DNA of 10,650 bases from Acidobacteriota bacterium (GTDB lineage Bacteria > Acidobacteriota > Aminicenantia > UBA2199): the NCBI GenBank assembly GCA_021817755.1, contig JAKAGC010000074.1, forward strand, positions 1 through 10,650, read 5' to 3'. Shown here piece after piece: positions 1 to 6,110 of the stretch. The stretch's first letter is position 1; each line of letters opens with the position of its first letter. The position numbers and the translations under genes were made by a program. The notes under the pieces are model-generated. The model was not told the origin of the DNA. It did not search any database and worked only from the letters and a program-made list of their open reading frames with translations.

Positions 1-951
1 CATAGACACAGCCAGTGAATCATGTGCATCACGCAGACTCCATTGATGCGATTCATTCACTTCTACAGGGAATCCTTTTTCAGCATACCAGCCCATTGTT
101 TGTTGATTTTCAGAGATCGCTTCCCGCAGCGAACGCTTTGAACGCCCATCTATCACATTGTACCAGCATAATGGAATCGCTCCCCATGCATTATTAATCG
201 TTTCAACACTCATTTCCGCCCATTTTATCAAATCTCGAGTTCCACTATAACAACGCATTAAAGGGAAATTACCCCTCCGTGACGCTTCAAATAGAGCCAT
301 CATTTCTTCCCGTTTACGAATAGGCACCCCTCCTGCACCATCATGCCAGGTATCCATTTCTTCAGGGTGAAAAAAATGCTCTTGTGCATTCTGATCAGGA
401 CCCAACGAGATAATATCTATTACTCCGGATTCTGCGATTTCTTTAATTCCTTCAATCGTTTCCTCAAGTAAAGGCCTTCCAAAATGATGACGGATTAACG
501 GATAAGGAAATTTTTGTTCGATTCGTTCTACCAGGGTTTGTTTAAACCCATCCTCTCTTTTTTTATCACCTGTTTCCAATAGATAAGCTTTCACACTATC
601 TAATGACTCCATCCCTGAAAAAACTTTTTCAAAAAGCCCTGATTTTTCAGCTACAAGAGCAACCGGTCTCGTTCCACCAAAGACCAACTTTATAGATGTG
701 AATTTATTTTTTATAATCAGTTCTTTTAATTCACTAAACAAATTTTCTCCTACTTCCGGTGTAAGCCGGTAACTTACTGCTACTATATCCGGTTTATATT
801 CCTCGATTGCATCAATCAATCGATGAGGTGAAACCGCTGGACCCAGTAATTGTGTTTCATAACCCGCCCACTCTGCCAATTTTAAGAATTGGTATAAACC
901 GCTAACATGTACACATGTTCCAAGTGCAGCCCCAAGTATTTTCTTTTTCAT
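1..951 (-). CDS. B12-binding domain plus mutase-like TIM-barrel protein (partial, C-terminus off the left edge)
   Basis: I translated this from the minus strand: ATG at 951 and an open frame of 317 codons to the window edge with no stop. Residues 3-130 read as a base-off/His-on cobalamin-binding Rossmann domain: CVHVSG (13-18, lower-ligand His15) stands where DxHxxG is expected, followed by SYRLT (60-64, the S/T motif) and FGGTRP (91-96, the GG motif). From about 150 (RHHFGRP, 154-160) a second domain begins that resembles the barrel of B12-dependent glutamate mutase large subunit (GlmE-like). That resemblance is from memory and less certain than the B12 domain. The first Asp of the B12 motif is replaced by Cys. 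The start is fixed by GGAGGA 5 bases upstream; the previous gene stops 11 bases before the ATG, so the two are one operon. It probably catalyses a radical carbon-skeleton rearrangement or supports a related B12 reaction; the substrate is unknown. Confidence 0.8.
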   Translation of the reverse strand, partial: MKKKILGAALGTCVHVSGLYQFLKLAEWAGYETQLLGPAVSPHRLIDAIEEYKPDIVAVSYRLTPEVGENLFSELKELIIKNKFTSIKLVFGGTRPVALVAEKSGLFEKVFSGMESLDSVKAYLLETGDKKREDGFKQTLVERIEQKFPYPLIRHHFGRPLLEETIEGIKEIAESGVIDIISLGPDQNAQEHFFHPEEMDTWHDGAGGVPIRKREEMMALFEASRRGNFPLMRCYSGTRDLIKWAEMSVETINNAWGAIPLCWYNVIDGRSKRSLREAISENQQTMGWYAEKGFPVEVNESHQWSLRDAHDSLAVSM

Positions 952-962
952 ATTTTCCTCCA

Positions 963-2075
963 TTATAACTGCGCCTGCCCTATAGAGAGAAGACGCAATT
1001 CTTTTAAAGTCATACCCCCAATCCCCAGTTTTTCAACTGTTCGTCCCATTTCCCAGTAATCACAGTTATGAATAATCGATCCCAGGTGGATCAATGCTTT
1101 AATTGTCGGTGTCGGTACATTGAACATCCCACCTACTGATGCAATTGGAACTAAACTCGCCGGTATATCCTCTGTAAGGTAACGAATATTCAAATTCGTT
1201 GGGGCCACAATTCCCCGGTATCCCGGGTTTGCATGCATCGCAGCATGAAGTGTTTTTCCCGCTGCATTATATGCCAGGTAAAGCCATTCTCTTGCAGTTA
1301 AGGCACGGATGCCCAATGCTTCCGCTACCGCTACCCGTTCAGCATCCACTTGCTCCAGTACCTGTGCTACTGATTGCGTTACCCCTTGTACATAAAACTG
1401 AAATTCCGAAATATCCTCAATCCAACCTGCATTTAATAGACAAATCGCCGGATGAAATATTGCCCCTATATTGTCCAGACTCGTTTTAAAAATATTATCA
1501 CCCGGTACAAACTGCGGATAAGCACACCGCACTTTTTTTAGTACTTGGGGGATATGATGAGCTCTTATTGAAGCCATAGGAATCGAATTTTTTATACGGA
1601 AAATTTTTGCTTGAGCTGGTCCTGTTGCTCGTGAAGCGTATATAAAGGTTTGGGCTTCCGCAATAATAACATTGGCGGTACAATTTTGCTCCTTGAGAAC
1701 CTGCCTAAATTCCAGTGCACCAAAAGTCCGCCCCGGATTTAAAATGACAGTATGACCATCCTGCAAGTATGGTGCGCACTGTTCTGCAATAAAACGATGA
1801 GCCGTTGCCGGAACAACAACCATGATTATTTCTACATCTTCCAATACTTCCTTCATTGAAGTAGAGGCACATTTTACTTTACCAAAACCTATTATTTCAC
1901 CTTCTATTTCGATACCATCGCGAGCTTTCACCCCCCAAAGACGTTCTTCTGTCCGATTGTATAAATTAACATCAAATCCCATGATCGCCAGATGTCCTGC
2001 CATTGCCATCCCACCATGTCCAGCGCCAAGGACTGCGAATTTCGGTTTCATTTTTTCAATTGTGTTCGTTTCCAT
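963..2075 (-). CDS. NAD/NADP octopine/nopaline (opine) dehydrogenase family protein
   Basis: Full-length 370-residue oxidoreductase of the opine dehydrogenase family, which reductively joins an amino acid to an alpha-keto acid with NAD(P)H, or runs the reverse reaction. The N-terminal Rossmann domain carries VLGAGHGG (15-22) in the dinucleotide-binding position. NPGRTFGALEF (113-123) lies at the end of the nucleotide domain. The C-terminal helical domain has NIGAIFHP (202-209); His208 matches the catalytic His of octopine dehydrogenase. The characteristic TEDIPASLVP (301-310) and VPTPTIKALI (320-329) segments follow. No signal peptide, so cytoplasmic. The ATG at 2075 is set by GGAGGT seven bases upstream. 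It is cotranscribed with the B12 protein downstream, which suggests an amino-acid or imino-acid pathway. Ketopantoate reductases and glycerol-3-phosphate dehydrogenases share the N-terminal fold, but the C-terminal motifs favour the opine family. The substrate cannot be read from sequence. Confidence 0.88.
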   Translation of the reverse strand: METNTIEKMKPKFAVLGAGHGGMAMAGHLAIMGFDVNLYNRTEERLWGVKARDGIEIEGEIIGFGKVKCASTSMKEVLEDVEIIMVVVPATAHRFIAEQCAPYLQDGHTVILNPGRTFGALEFRQVLKEQNCTANVIIAEAQTFIYASRATGPAQAKIFRIKNSIPMASIRAHHIPQVLKKVRCAYPQFVPGDNIFKTSLDNIGAIFHPAICLLNAGWIEDISEFQFYVQGVTQSVAQVLEQVDAERVAVAEALGIRALTAREWLYLAYNAAGKTLHAAMHANPGYRGIVAPTNLNIRYLTEDIPASLVPIASVGGMFNVPTPTIKALIHLGSIIHNCDYWEMGRTVEKLGIGGMTLKELRLLSIGQAQL

Positions 2076-2207
2076 TGTCTTACCTCCTAATTATCAAATT
2101 TTTAAAATTGCTTTCTATTCTCAGATTCCTCAATCGCAAAATAAAAAAGGATAAATTTTCGTATCTAATCAGCTTATACTCTCTTATTTTTGAAATTAAA
2201 AACTTAT

Positions 2208-2234
2208 GACCAGAGCTGTTTCCTGGTCTTTTTT
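2208..2234. terminator. Small hairpin with T-tract in the leader of the opine dehydrogenase operon
   Basis: GACCAG (2208-2213) and CTGGTC (2223-2228) pair over a 9-base loop and are followed directly by six T on the plus strand. Read on the minus strand the same stem is followed by ATAAG and then TTTTT, so it could also end minus-strand transcription coming from the propeller gene at 2622, or act as an attenuator about 130 bases ahead of the opine dehydrogenase. No plus-strand gene lies upstream of it. Confidence 0.4.
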
Positions 2235-2291
2235 GAATCATATTAAATTTTTTTGCAGTCATATTCGCTCTTTTTAGCACTCATATTTAAT

Positions 2292-2411
2292 GAGCGAGAC
2301 ATAAAAATCTTATCGAATGGAATTAGATATTATGTCGCTCGGAGGCGGCCCGACCTTCGTATTTTTTAACCTGTGGCGAAACATAATCCCTTAAATGATT
2401 ATGCCGTCACA
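2292..2411. repeat. Duplicated imperfect palindrome in the 2076-2621 spacer
   Basis: Two hairpins share one motif. Hairpin 1 pairs GAGCGAgaCATAA (2292-2304) with TTATGTCGCTC (2330-2340), 11 base pairs with a two-base bulge. Hairpin 2 pairs TGTGGC (2372-2377) with GTCACA (2406-2411) and CATAATC (2382-2388) with GATTATG (2397-2403), around an 8-base loop. CGA(g/a)aCATAA thus occurs twice directly and, in a less exact form, twice inverted. Between them is a GC-rich patch (TCGG 2339-2342 / CCGA 2350-2353) that stands out from the AT-rich surroundings. The rest of the 546-base spacer holds only the opine operon leader and the hairpin at 2208-2234. Function unknown: a REP-like element, a leader RNA on the minus strand or a small RNA are all possible. 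Confidence 0.5.
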
Positions 2412-2621
2412 CCCTTTCTTTTCTTATCAACCTTAAGTACTCCGCATGTTTACGATCATCATTCGTCGATATCGGAGCGGAGATGACGCTCAGAAATTTC
2501 ATTATAACATATTAGAAAAATCATTTACAAGGTTTTTTTCAATTTTTGGTATGATTAATTTTGAAAATCTTTCTACTAAGAGATTCTATCATATAATTTC
2601 AAAACCAAATTGTTTATTTCT

Positions 2622-3812
2622 CTATTTTTTATAGATGATCTCATATTCTAAGATACGTTGGTTCAGATACCCATCTATCAGGAAGAGTTTATTTTGGAAG
2701 ATATACATTCCGGGTGCAAAATTTGGAATCGCAATTTCTGTGAATACTTTTCCATTTTTTTCTAAAACGACTAACTTAAAAGCATCACATTTATTAATTG
2801 TATCATAATCCACAAGGTCTCTTTTAATAGTATCTAATGATAAAGTAACCAAAGTGGCTCGTTTTTCCTTCTCTGTTAGTTCCCTTCTTTGTGTAATAAT
2901 ATATATTCTTTCGTTTGAATCAACTCCAATTGCAGTTACCCCACTACAAATTTTATCTCTTTTTTGTTGGAAACTTACACCGTTACTACTACTGCTTATT
3001 TCAATAGAAGTCTGATCATCTGTATCAGTAACTTCTATCTCATTACCATCAGGAGTCAGATTGACTTTTCCTTTTACTTTTAAAGGAGTTTCAAATGTAA
3101 TAACCATAATCAATTTTCCATCCGGGGAATACTTACGGATTACAGGAATACAATAATTTAAGGCATAGATATTATCATTTTTATCTTTGGAAAAAAGTAC
3201 TAATTCAGATTCAAGAGCACTTTTAGCATTATCGGTATATTTTCCGAATTCCCGCAATTTATTCCCTTTCTGATCCATTATGGTAATTAATTTTCGTGAA
3301 AAAAATGTATTATAATGGCTATGTACAGCAATCTCGTCTTTTGCTGTCAATGCAATCCAATTGTTAAAGTACTTGGATTTTATTATATTTTTACTTTTCC
3401 CCTCAGAAGAAAAACGTTGTAATCTACGTCCCATTCTTTCATTCACCAGGATATCACCATTCGGATATATGCAAACCATTTCAGGATTCAATACATCACC
3501 TGGCCCAACGCCTCTCCTACCAATCGTTCGAATATAATTCCCAGCAAAATCAAATACTTTAATATAATGCTTAATAGAATCGGAAATATAAATCGTATTT
3601 TTATCTGAAACAGCTATGTAACCAGGTAGGGAAAAAAACTTGTTTTCATCCTGTTCGTCATCCCCTCCCCACACTCGAATCAATTTTAATTGAAGTTTAC
3701 CCTTACAAGCTTCCATATCCTTTAAAGAATTATGAACCAAAACTGCACCCAAAGCTATTTGTGAAAAAATGATTATCACTAATGCTCCAATTTTCACCTT
3801 AAAAATACTCAT
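2622..3812 (-). CDS. Exported 6-bladed beta-propeller (NHL-like) protein
   Basis: A 396-residue protein with an N-terminal hydrophobic segment (about 7-30) acting as signal peptide or membrane anchor, so the bulk is expected outside the cytoplasmic membrane. The body has repeating blade-like strands of NHL/6-bladed beta-propeller type: IKVFDFAGNYIRTIG followed by GRRGVGPGDVLNP, the usual turn-and-glycine signature, then similar strands such as LITIMDQKGNKLREFG and VIRKYSPDGKLIMV. I see no catalytic motif; such propellers usually serve binding or scaffolding. A polar insert rich in T, D, S and N lies around 250-285. GGAG eight bases upstream supports ATG at 3812; a GTG at 3815 is possible but closer than ideal. 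It is separated from the opine operon by 546 bases, so it is probably its own transcript. It is only broadly related in type to the propeller at 7540-8550. Confidence 0.75.
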   Translation of the reverse strand: MSIFKVKIGALVIIIFSQIALGAVLVHNSLKDMEACKGKLQLKLIRVWGGDDEQDENKFFSLPGYIAVSDKNTIYISDSIKHYIKVFDFAGNYIRTIGRRGVGPGDVLNPEMVCIYPNGDILVNERMGRRLQRFSSEGKSKNIIKSKYFNNWIALTAKDEIAVHSHYNTFFSRKLITIMDQKGNKLREFGKYTDNAKSALESELVLFSKDKNDNIYALNYCIPVIRKYSPDGKLIMVITFETPLKVKGKVNLTPDGNEIEVTDTDDQTSIEISSSSNGVSFQQKRDKICSGVTAIGVDSNERIYIITQRRELTEKEKRATLVTLSLDTIKRDLVDYDTINKCDAFKLVVLEKNGKVFTEIAIPNFAPGMYIFQNKLFLIDGYLNQRILEYEIIYKK

Positions 3813-4363
3813 CACATTATCTCCAATTAGCAGGATTTGATCATTCTATCCTTCTGTAATTTTTAAATGTTTTTATATCATATTAAACAATAATTATCAA
3901 TCCCCATATGAATTTTCGGAGTTAACACCCTAACATATTTCACATTCCCAAATTAACTCCCATATTTCCTTAACCCAATCAAAAACCCCCTATCTATTCA
4001 AAAATCTTAAAATATACCTTTTTTTAATAAGTAATCACCAGATTTGACTCATGACACCCTCAATACCGTCATCATATAATCTTTTACAACACAATTAAGT
4101 TATTCTTAATTCCAAATCTCGGTATTCCGAAGCATTTTCAAAAATGTTCGTGTTTCCGAACAAGAATTTTTTTCAAATTTCATATATACAATCTATTATC
4201 AATATTATTAGTCACATAACCTCTTCTCAAATGAACTGGAAAAAGCATTTTTAAAAATTTTTTAGTTGAAAATTTGATATTTTTATATTATCTGTTTTGT
4301 CATGAGAATAAAAAATGATTTTAACATGAATGCAAGATTGATTGGTAATAAGTCGACGATAAC
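3813..4363. other. AT-rich divergent intergenic region
   Basis: No coding frame with a ribosome site is visible here. The region separates the minus-strand propeller gene from the plus-strand block, so it must hold promoters for both. A possible plus-strand -35 is TTGAAA (4266-4271) with AT-rich -10-like sequence around 4284-4293, but the spacing is not ideal. The only clear structure is the hairpin at 4145-4162, annotated separately. Confidence 0.45.
4145..4173. terminator. Hairpin with T-tracts on both sides (bidirectional terminator-like)
   Basis: TGTTCG (4145-4150) and CGAACA (4157-4162) form a perfect 6-bp stem with a 6-base loop. On the plus strand it is followed after four bases by seven T (4167-4173); on the minus strand the stem is followed immediately by five T. 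It lies between divergent transcription units, so it may block antisense or read-through transcription. The stem is short, hence the modest confidence. Confidence 0.4.
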
Positions 4364-4410
4364 CCGTTGGCGTCCCCGGGAAATCAACCGGAGCTGGGAA
4401 CCGCTAACGG
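4364..4410 (+). promoter_or_regulatory. GC-rich structured leader upstream of the small peptide gene
   Basis: CCGTTGGCG (4364-4372) pairs with CGCTAACGG (4402-4410) as a 9-bp stem containing one G-U pair. Nested inside, TCCC (4373-4376) can pair with GGGA (4396-4399) and CGG (4377-4379) with CCG (4388-4390). The patch is much richer in G and C than its surroundings and lies 78 bases ahead of the peptide ATG. It could be a cis-regulatory RNA, the end of a small RNA, or a remnant of inserted DNA. I do not recognise a known riboswitch class. Confidence 0.4.
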
Positions 4411-4487
4411 TGATAAAAATAAACCTGATGTACCGACATACTCTATATGCGGTTCATTACAACACTTTAAAATTAGGAGATAGAACT

Positions 4488-4676
4488 ATGAACAAAAACA
4501 CAAAAAACGAAACAAACATTAAAAACTCAACTCTACAACCCGGTATGACACCCAATGGATCCACCAATACTATCGGTTCCATTCCTGTGCTCGATACCAC
4601 AGATCAATTGGTCAAGGATTCATCCATTACGACCCCAGGTAGTATTCCTGTTGTCGATAACCCTGTTGTTGGTTAA
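4488..4676 (+). CDS. Small peptide of 62 residues with duplicated GSIPVxD motif, function unknown
   Basis: A short polar peptide, rich in N, T, S, P and D, with no Cys and no membrane segment. Two copies of one motif, GSIPVLD (30-36) and GSIPVVD (51-57), lie 21 codons apart. The matching DNA (4575-4596 and 4638-4659) is also similar, so this is a local duplication. The peptide ends in NPVVG. AGGAGA (4475-4480) seven bases upstream of the ATG is a strong ribosome site and the reason for choosing this start over an in-frame ATG at 4302 that has none. It is the first gene of the plus-strand block and precedes the 42-base repeats and the helical protein gene. A processed-peptide precursor is one reading, because it is small and its tail repeats, but no maturation enzyme is visible in the block. 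Confidence 0.6.
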   Translation: MNKNTKNETNIKNSTLQPGMTPNGSTNTIGSIPVLDTTDQLVKDSSITTPGSIPVVDNPVVG

Positions 4677-4698
4677 AGGAAATAATAGGTGAAATAAA

Positions 4699-4791
4699 AT
4701 GTTCTCTGTGATTTCTCTAAAAAGCCCCGGCACAGAGAATTCATTTGCCTCTCAAACCTTGATATTCGGAAAAGAACACTTAAACCAATGA
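4699..4791 (+). CDS. Possible 30-residue ORF overlapping the next start (ATGA)
   Basis: ATG at 4699 follows AGGTGA at 4688-4693 and opens a 30-codon frame beginning MFSVISLKSP and ending EHLNQ. Its TGA overlaps the ATG at 4788 as ATGA, the classic arrangement for translational coupling. Against it: a 9-bp hairpin covers the start of the frame, the frame also covers the left inverted repeat, and I recognise no protein family. It may be a coupling or leader ORF, or chance. Confidence 0.25.
   Translation: MFSVISLKSPGTENSFASQTLIFGKEHLNQ
4702..4739 (+). promoter_or_regulatory. Hairpin between the small peptide gene and the tandem repeats
   Basis: TTCTCTGTG (4702-4710) pairs perfectly with CACAGAGAA (4731-4739) over a 20-base loop containing AAAAAGCCCCGG. 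No T-tract follows, so it is not a standard intrinsic terminator. It could protect the 3' end of the peptide message or control translation into the repeats. Confidence 0.45.
4741..4789 (-). repeat. Left arm of diverged inverted repeat flanking the 42-base array
   Basis: Read on the minus strand this segment translates as IGLSVLFRISRFERQ. The minus reading of this arm and the plus reading of 5154-5202 match at about 31 of 49 positions by hand alignment without gaps. Ten of the 15 encoded residues are identical. The best-matched part is the GTTTGARAGGCAAA core. Confidence 0.55.
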
Positions 4792-4823
4792 GGAAAACAA
4801 TGATAAGACCTATTGCAACAATA

Positions 4824-5117
4824 ATTTTTGCAAGCAGAATGTTTTCGAGAGCAGGAATAAAGATTATTTTTGCAAACAGAATGTTTTCGAGAGCACAAAT
4901 AAAGAATATTTTTGCAAGCATAATATTTTCAAAAGCAGAAATAAAGAATAATTTTGCAGGCAGAACATTTTCAAGAGCAGGAATAAAGATTATTTTTGCA
5001 GGCAGATCATTTTCGAAAGCAGGAATAAAGATTATTTTTGTAAGCAGAATGTTTTCGAGAAGAGGAATGAAGGAAATTTTTGTAAGCAAAACAATTTTAA
5101 GAGCAGGAATAAAAGAA
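4824..5117. repeat. Seven tandem 42-base repeats
   Basis: Seven contiguous copies start at 4824, 4866, 4908, 4950, 4992, 5034 and 5076, each exactly 42 bases with no insertion or deletion. The consensus begins ATTTTTGCAAGCAGAATG and ends GCAGGAATAAAGATT. Copies 6 and 7 are the most diverged. There are no spacers. Because 42 is a multiple of three, the array stays open in one plus frame and one minus frame throughout. The plus reading gives IFASRMFSRAGIKI-type units, and the minus reading gives LLAKIIFIPALENI-type units. Confidence 0.93.
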
Positions 5118-5153
5118 ACCAGTGCAAAATTTTTCCAAATTCCGTTTCTCTAT

Positions 5154-5202
5154 ATCGGTTTTACGGTTCTGATTTTGATTAGTAAGTTTGAAAGGCAAAA
5201 TA
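5154..5202 (+). repeat. Right arm of diverged inverted repeat flanking the 42-base array
   Basis: Plus-strand reading IGFTVLILISKFERQ, the counterpart of the left arm at 4741-4789. The hydrophobic stretch before it also aligns (FLYIG here, FLIG in the minus reading of the left side), so the similarity extends slightly beyond the 49 bases compared. Confidence 0.55.
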
Positions 5203-5231
5203 AAAAAAAATTAAAAAAAAGGAGAATTAAA

Positions 5232-6023
5232 ATGATTTTATCAAATCAAAACATCAACACAATCGTAAACAAAGCGTTAACCAGTTATGAAAATGCCCGG
5301 GGCAACCAGGAGATACTCGATAAGATATCTTTTTATGGTTATACCGATGAACAAATCAGCCTGGAAATCCAGTCAGTTAAAGATTTATTCGACAAAGCCC
5401 AGAAACAGATATCTCTATATGGCGAATTCCATGAACTTCAAAACGAATTTGTGATTAAGTTCAAAGAAGAGCATAAACGCTATATGGGATACAGAAAAAT
5501 GGCCAGACTAAATCTAATCGGTAAATTACTTCCCTTCCAGGAAACACTCCGTATTAACCAATCTGTAAAACAGGATTTTGCAGGGTTTATCGCACAGGCC
5601 AAAGATCTATATACAACATTAATCAACCGGCCAACCATCCTTGAAAAATTACAATCCTTTGGTTTTACAGTTGAAAAGATGCAGGAAGGACTCGATAAGC
5701 TCCAGGAACTTAAAGAATTGGAATCCAGAAAAACCGCAGTAAAAGGAAGCGCTCAACGTGCCACAAAAGTAAGAAATGAAGCTTATGATGAAATTCAAAA
5801 CAAATATTCTTCATTTGTGACCTCGGCTAAAATTTGTCTTGAAGAACTTCCCCAATTGCGCGAAGTCCTCGGTATACTCGAACGTTCCGTTCCTATTCGG
5901 AAAAAGGAAACCGACGAAAACACCGATACCACAGAACCCACTACTCCCACTGAGCCTACTACCCCAGATGCGGCACCTCTTAAAACCATTGCCTCCAAAA
6001 AACAAATGCTCAATGCAGCCTAA
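5232..6023 (+). CDS. Conserved hypothetical alpha-helical protein with two internal repeats
   Basis: A 263-residue, strongly helical protein of unknown function. It consists of two related units: residues 28-93 (ILDKISFYGYTDEQ onward) and 136-203 (ILEKLQSFGFTVEK onward), sharing the pattern I-L-x-K-x-x-x-[YF]-G-[YF]-T followed by a long charged helix and a short helix near KMARLNL or SAKICLE. PQLREVLGI (207-215) closes the folded part, and a T/P/E-rich tail (about 226-248) follows. I recall similar two-repeat hypothetical proteins in Chloroflexota and Bacteroidota, with no known function; I could not check this. AAGGAG, 7 bases before ATG 5232, supports this start, although the frame is open upstream through the tandem repeats. 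It ends ahead of a strong terminator and is the last gene of the plus-strand block. No signal peptide appears if it starts here, so cytoplasmic. Confidence 0.85.
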   Translation: MILSNQNINTIVNKALTSYENARGNQEILDKISFYGYTDEQISLEIQSVKDLFDKAQKQISLYGEFHELQNEFVIKFKEEHKRYMGYRKMARLNLIGKLLPFQETLRINQSVKQDFAGFIAQAKDLYTTLINRPTILEKLQSFGFTVEKMQEGLDKLQELKELESRKTAVKGSAQRATKVRNEAYDEIQNKYSSFVTSAKICLEELPQLREVLGILERSVPIRKKETDENTDTTEPTTPTEPTTPDAAPLKTIASKKQMLNAA

Positions 6024-6070
6024 TGGAAAAGATTTATCAAAATTAATCCAATAAAATTCCATTAACCCCC

Positions 6071-6099
6071 GGATAAATGCGGTTTTCCCTCATTTATCC
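6071..6099. other. Inverted repeat after the helical protein gene
   Basis: GGATAAATG (6071-6079) pairs perfectly with CATTTATCC (6091-6099) over an 11-base loop. No T-tract follows; it sits just ahead of the strong terminator and may stabilise the 3' end of the message. Confidence 0.45.
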
Positions 6100-6110
6100 A
6101 TATTAGTACC

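Larger units (their letters stand above)
4788..5231 (+). other. In-frame upstream extension: basic 14-residue repeats plus a membrane segment
   Basis: The frame of the helical protein gene at 5232 is open back to ATG 4788, with a second ATG at 4800 preceded by GAGGA six bases before it. Translated, it gives seven 14-residue units of the type IFASRMFSRAGIKI (basic, amphipathic), then a hydrophobic stretch FFQIPFLYIGFTVLILIS (5130-5183), then SKFERQ and a run of Lys/Arg. If translated on from 4800 it would anchor the 263-residue protein to a membrane. Differences among the repeat copies fall mostly at codon positions 1 and 2, which is not what protein-level constraint produces. This stretch may therefore be untranslated leader rather than protein. 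Confidence 0.35.

Noticed and set aside
2080..2280. 66-residue minus-strand ORF ahead of the opine dehydrogenase
   Set aside because: It begins with GTG, lacks a ribosome site, contains the hairpin at 2208-2228, and resembles no family I know. It is more likely leader sequence.
2076..2450. Cobalamin riboswitch upstream of the opine/B12 operon
   Set aside because: I looked for one because the operon includes a B12 protein. The minus strand has a GCCACAG near 2371-2377, but I could not find the remaining conserved B12-riboswitch elements in order. A covariance-model search would settle it.
2566..2585. Terminator for the propeller gene ending at 2622
   Set aside because: AATCT/AGATT can pair, but the stem is short, has a mismatch and only a three-T run follows; too weak to call.
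2446..2634. 62-residue plus-strand ORF in the spacer
   Set aside because: No ribosome site, low-complexity F/I/R composition, and it runs into the 3' end of the propeller gene.
4302..4487. N-terminal extension of the small peptide gene
   Set aside because: The in-frame ATG at 4302 has no ribosome site and the extension covers the structured leader; ATG 4488 has AGGAGA at ideal spacing.
4824..5117. CRISPR-like regular repeats
   Set aside because: The 42-base units are contiguous with no spacers, and no cas gene is visible.
4673..5149. Minus-strand gene of LLAKIIFIPALENI-type repeats with membrane tail
   Set aside because: The frame is open but its upstream end meets a TAG at 5150-5152. The only candidate starts are a TTG at 5089 and an internal ATG, none with a ribosome site. 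I keep the tail similarity as a finding but do not call a gene.
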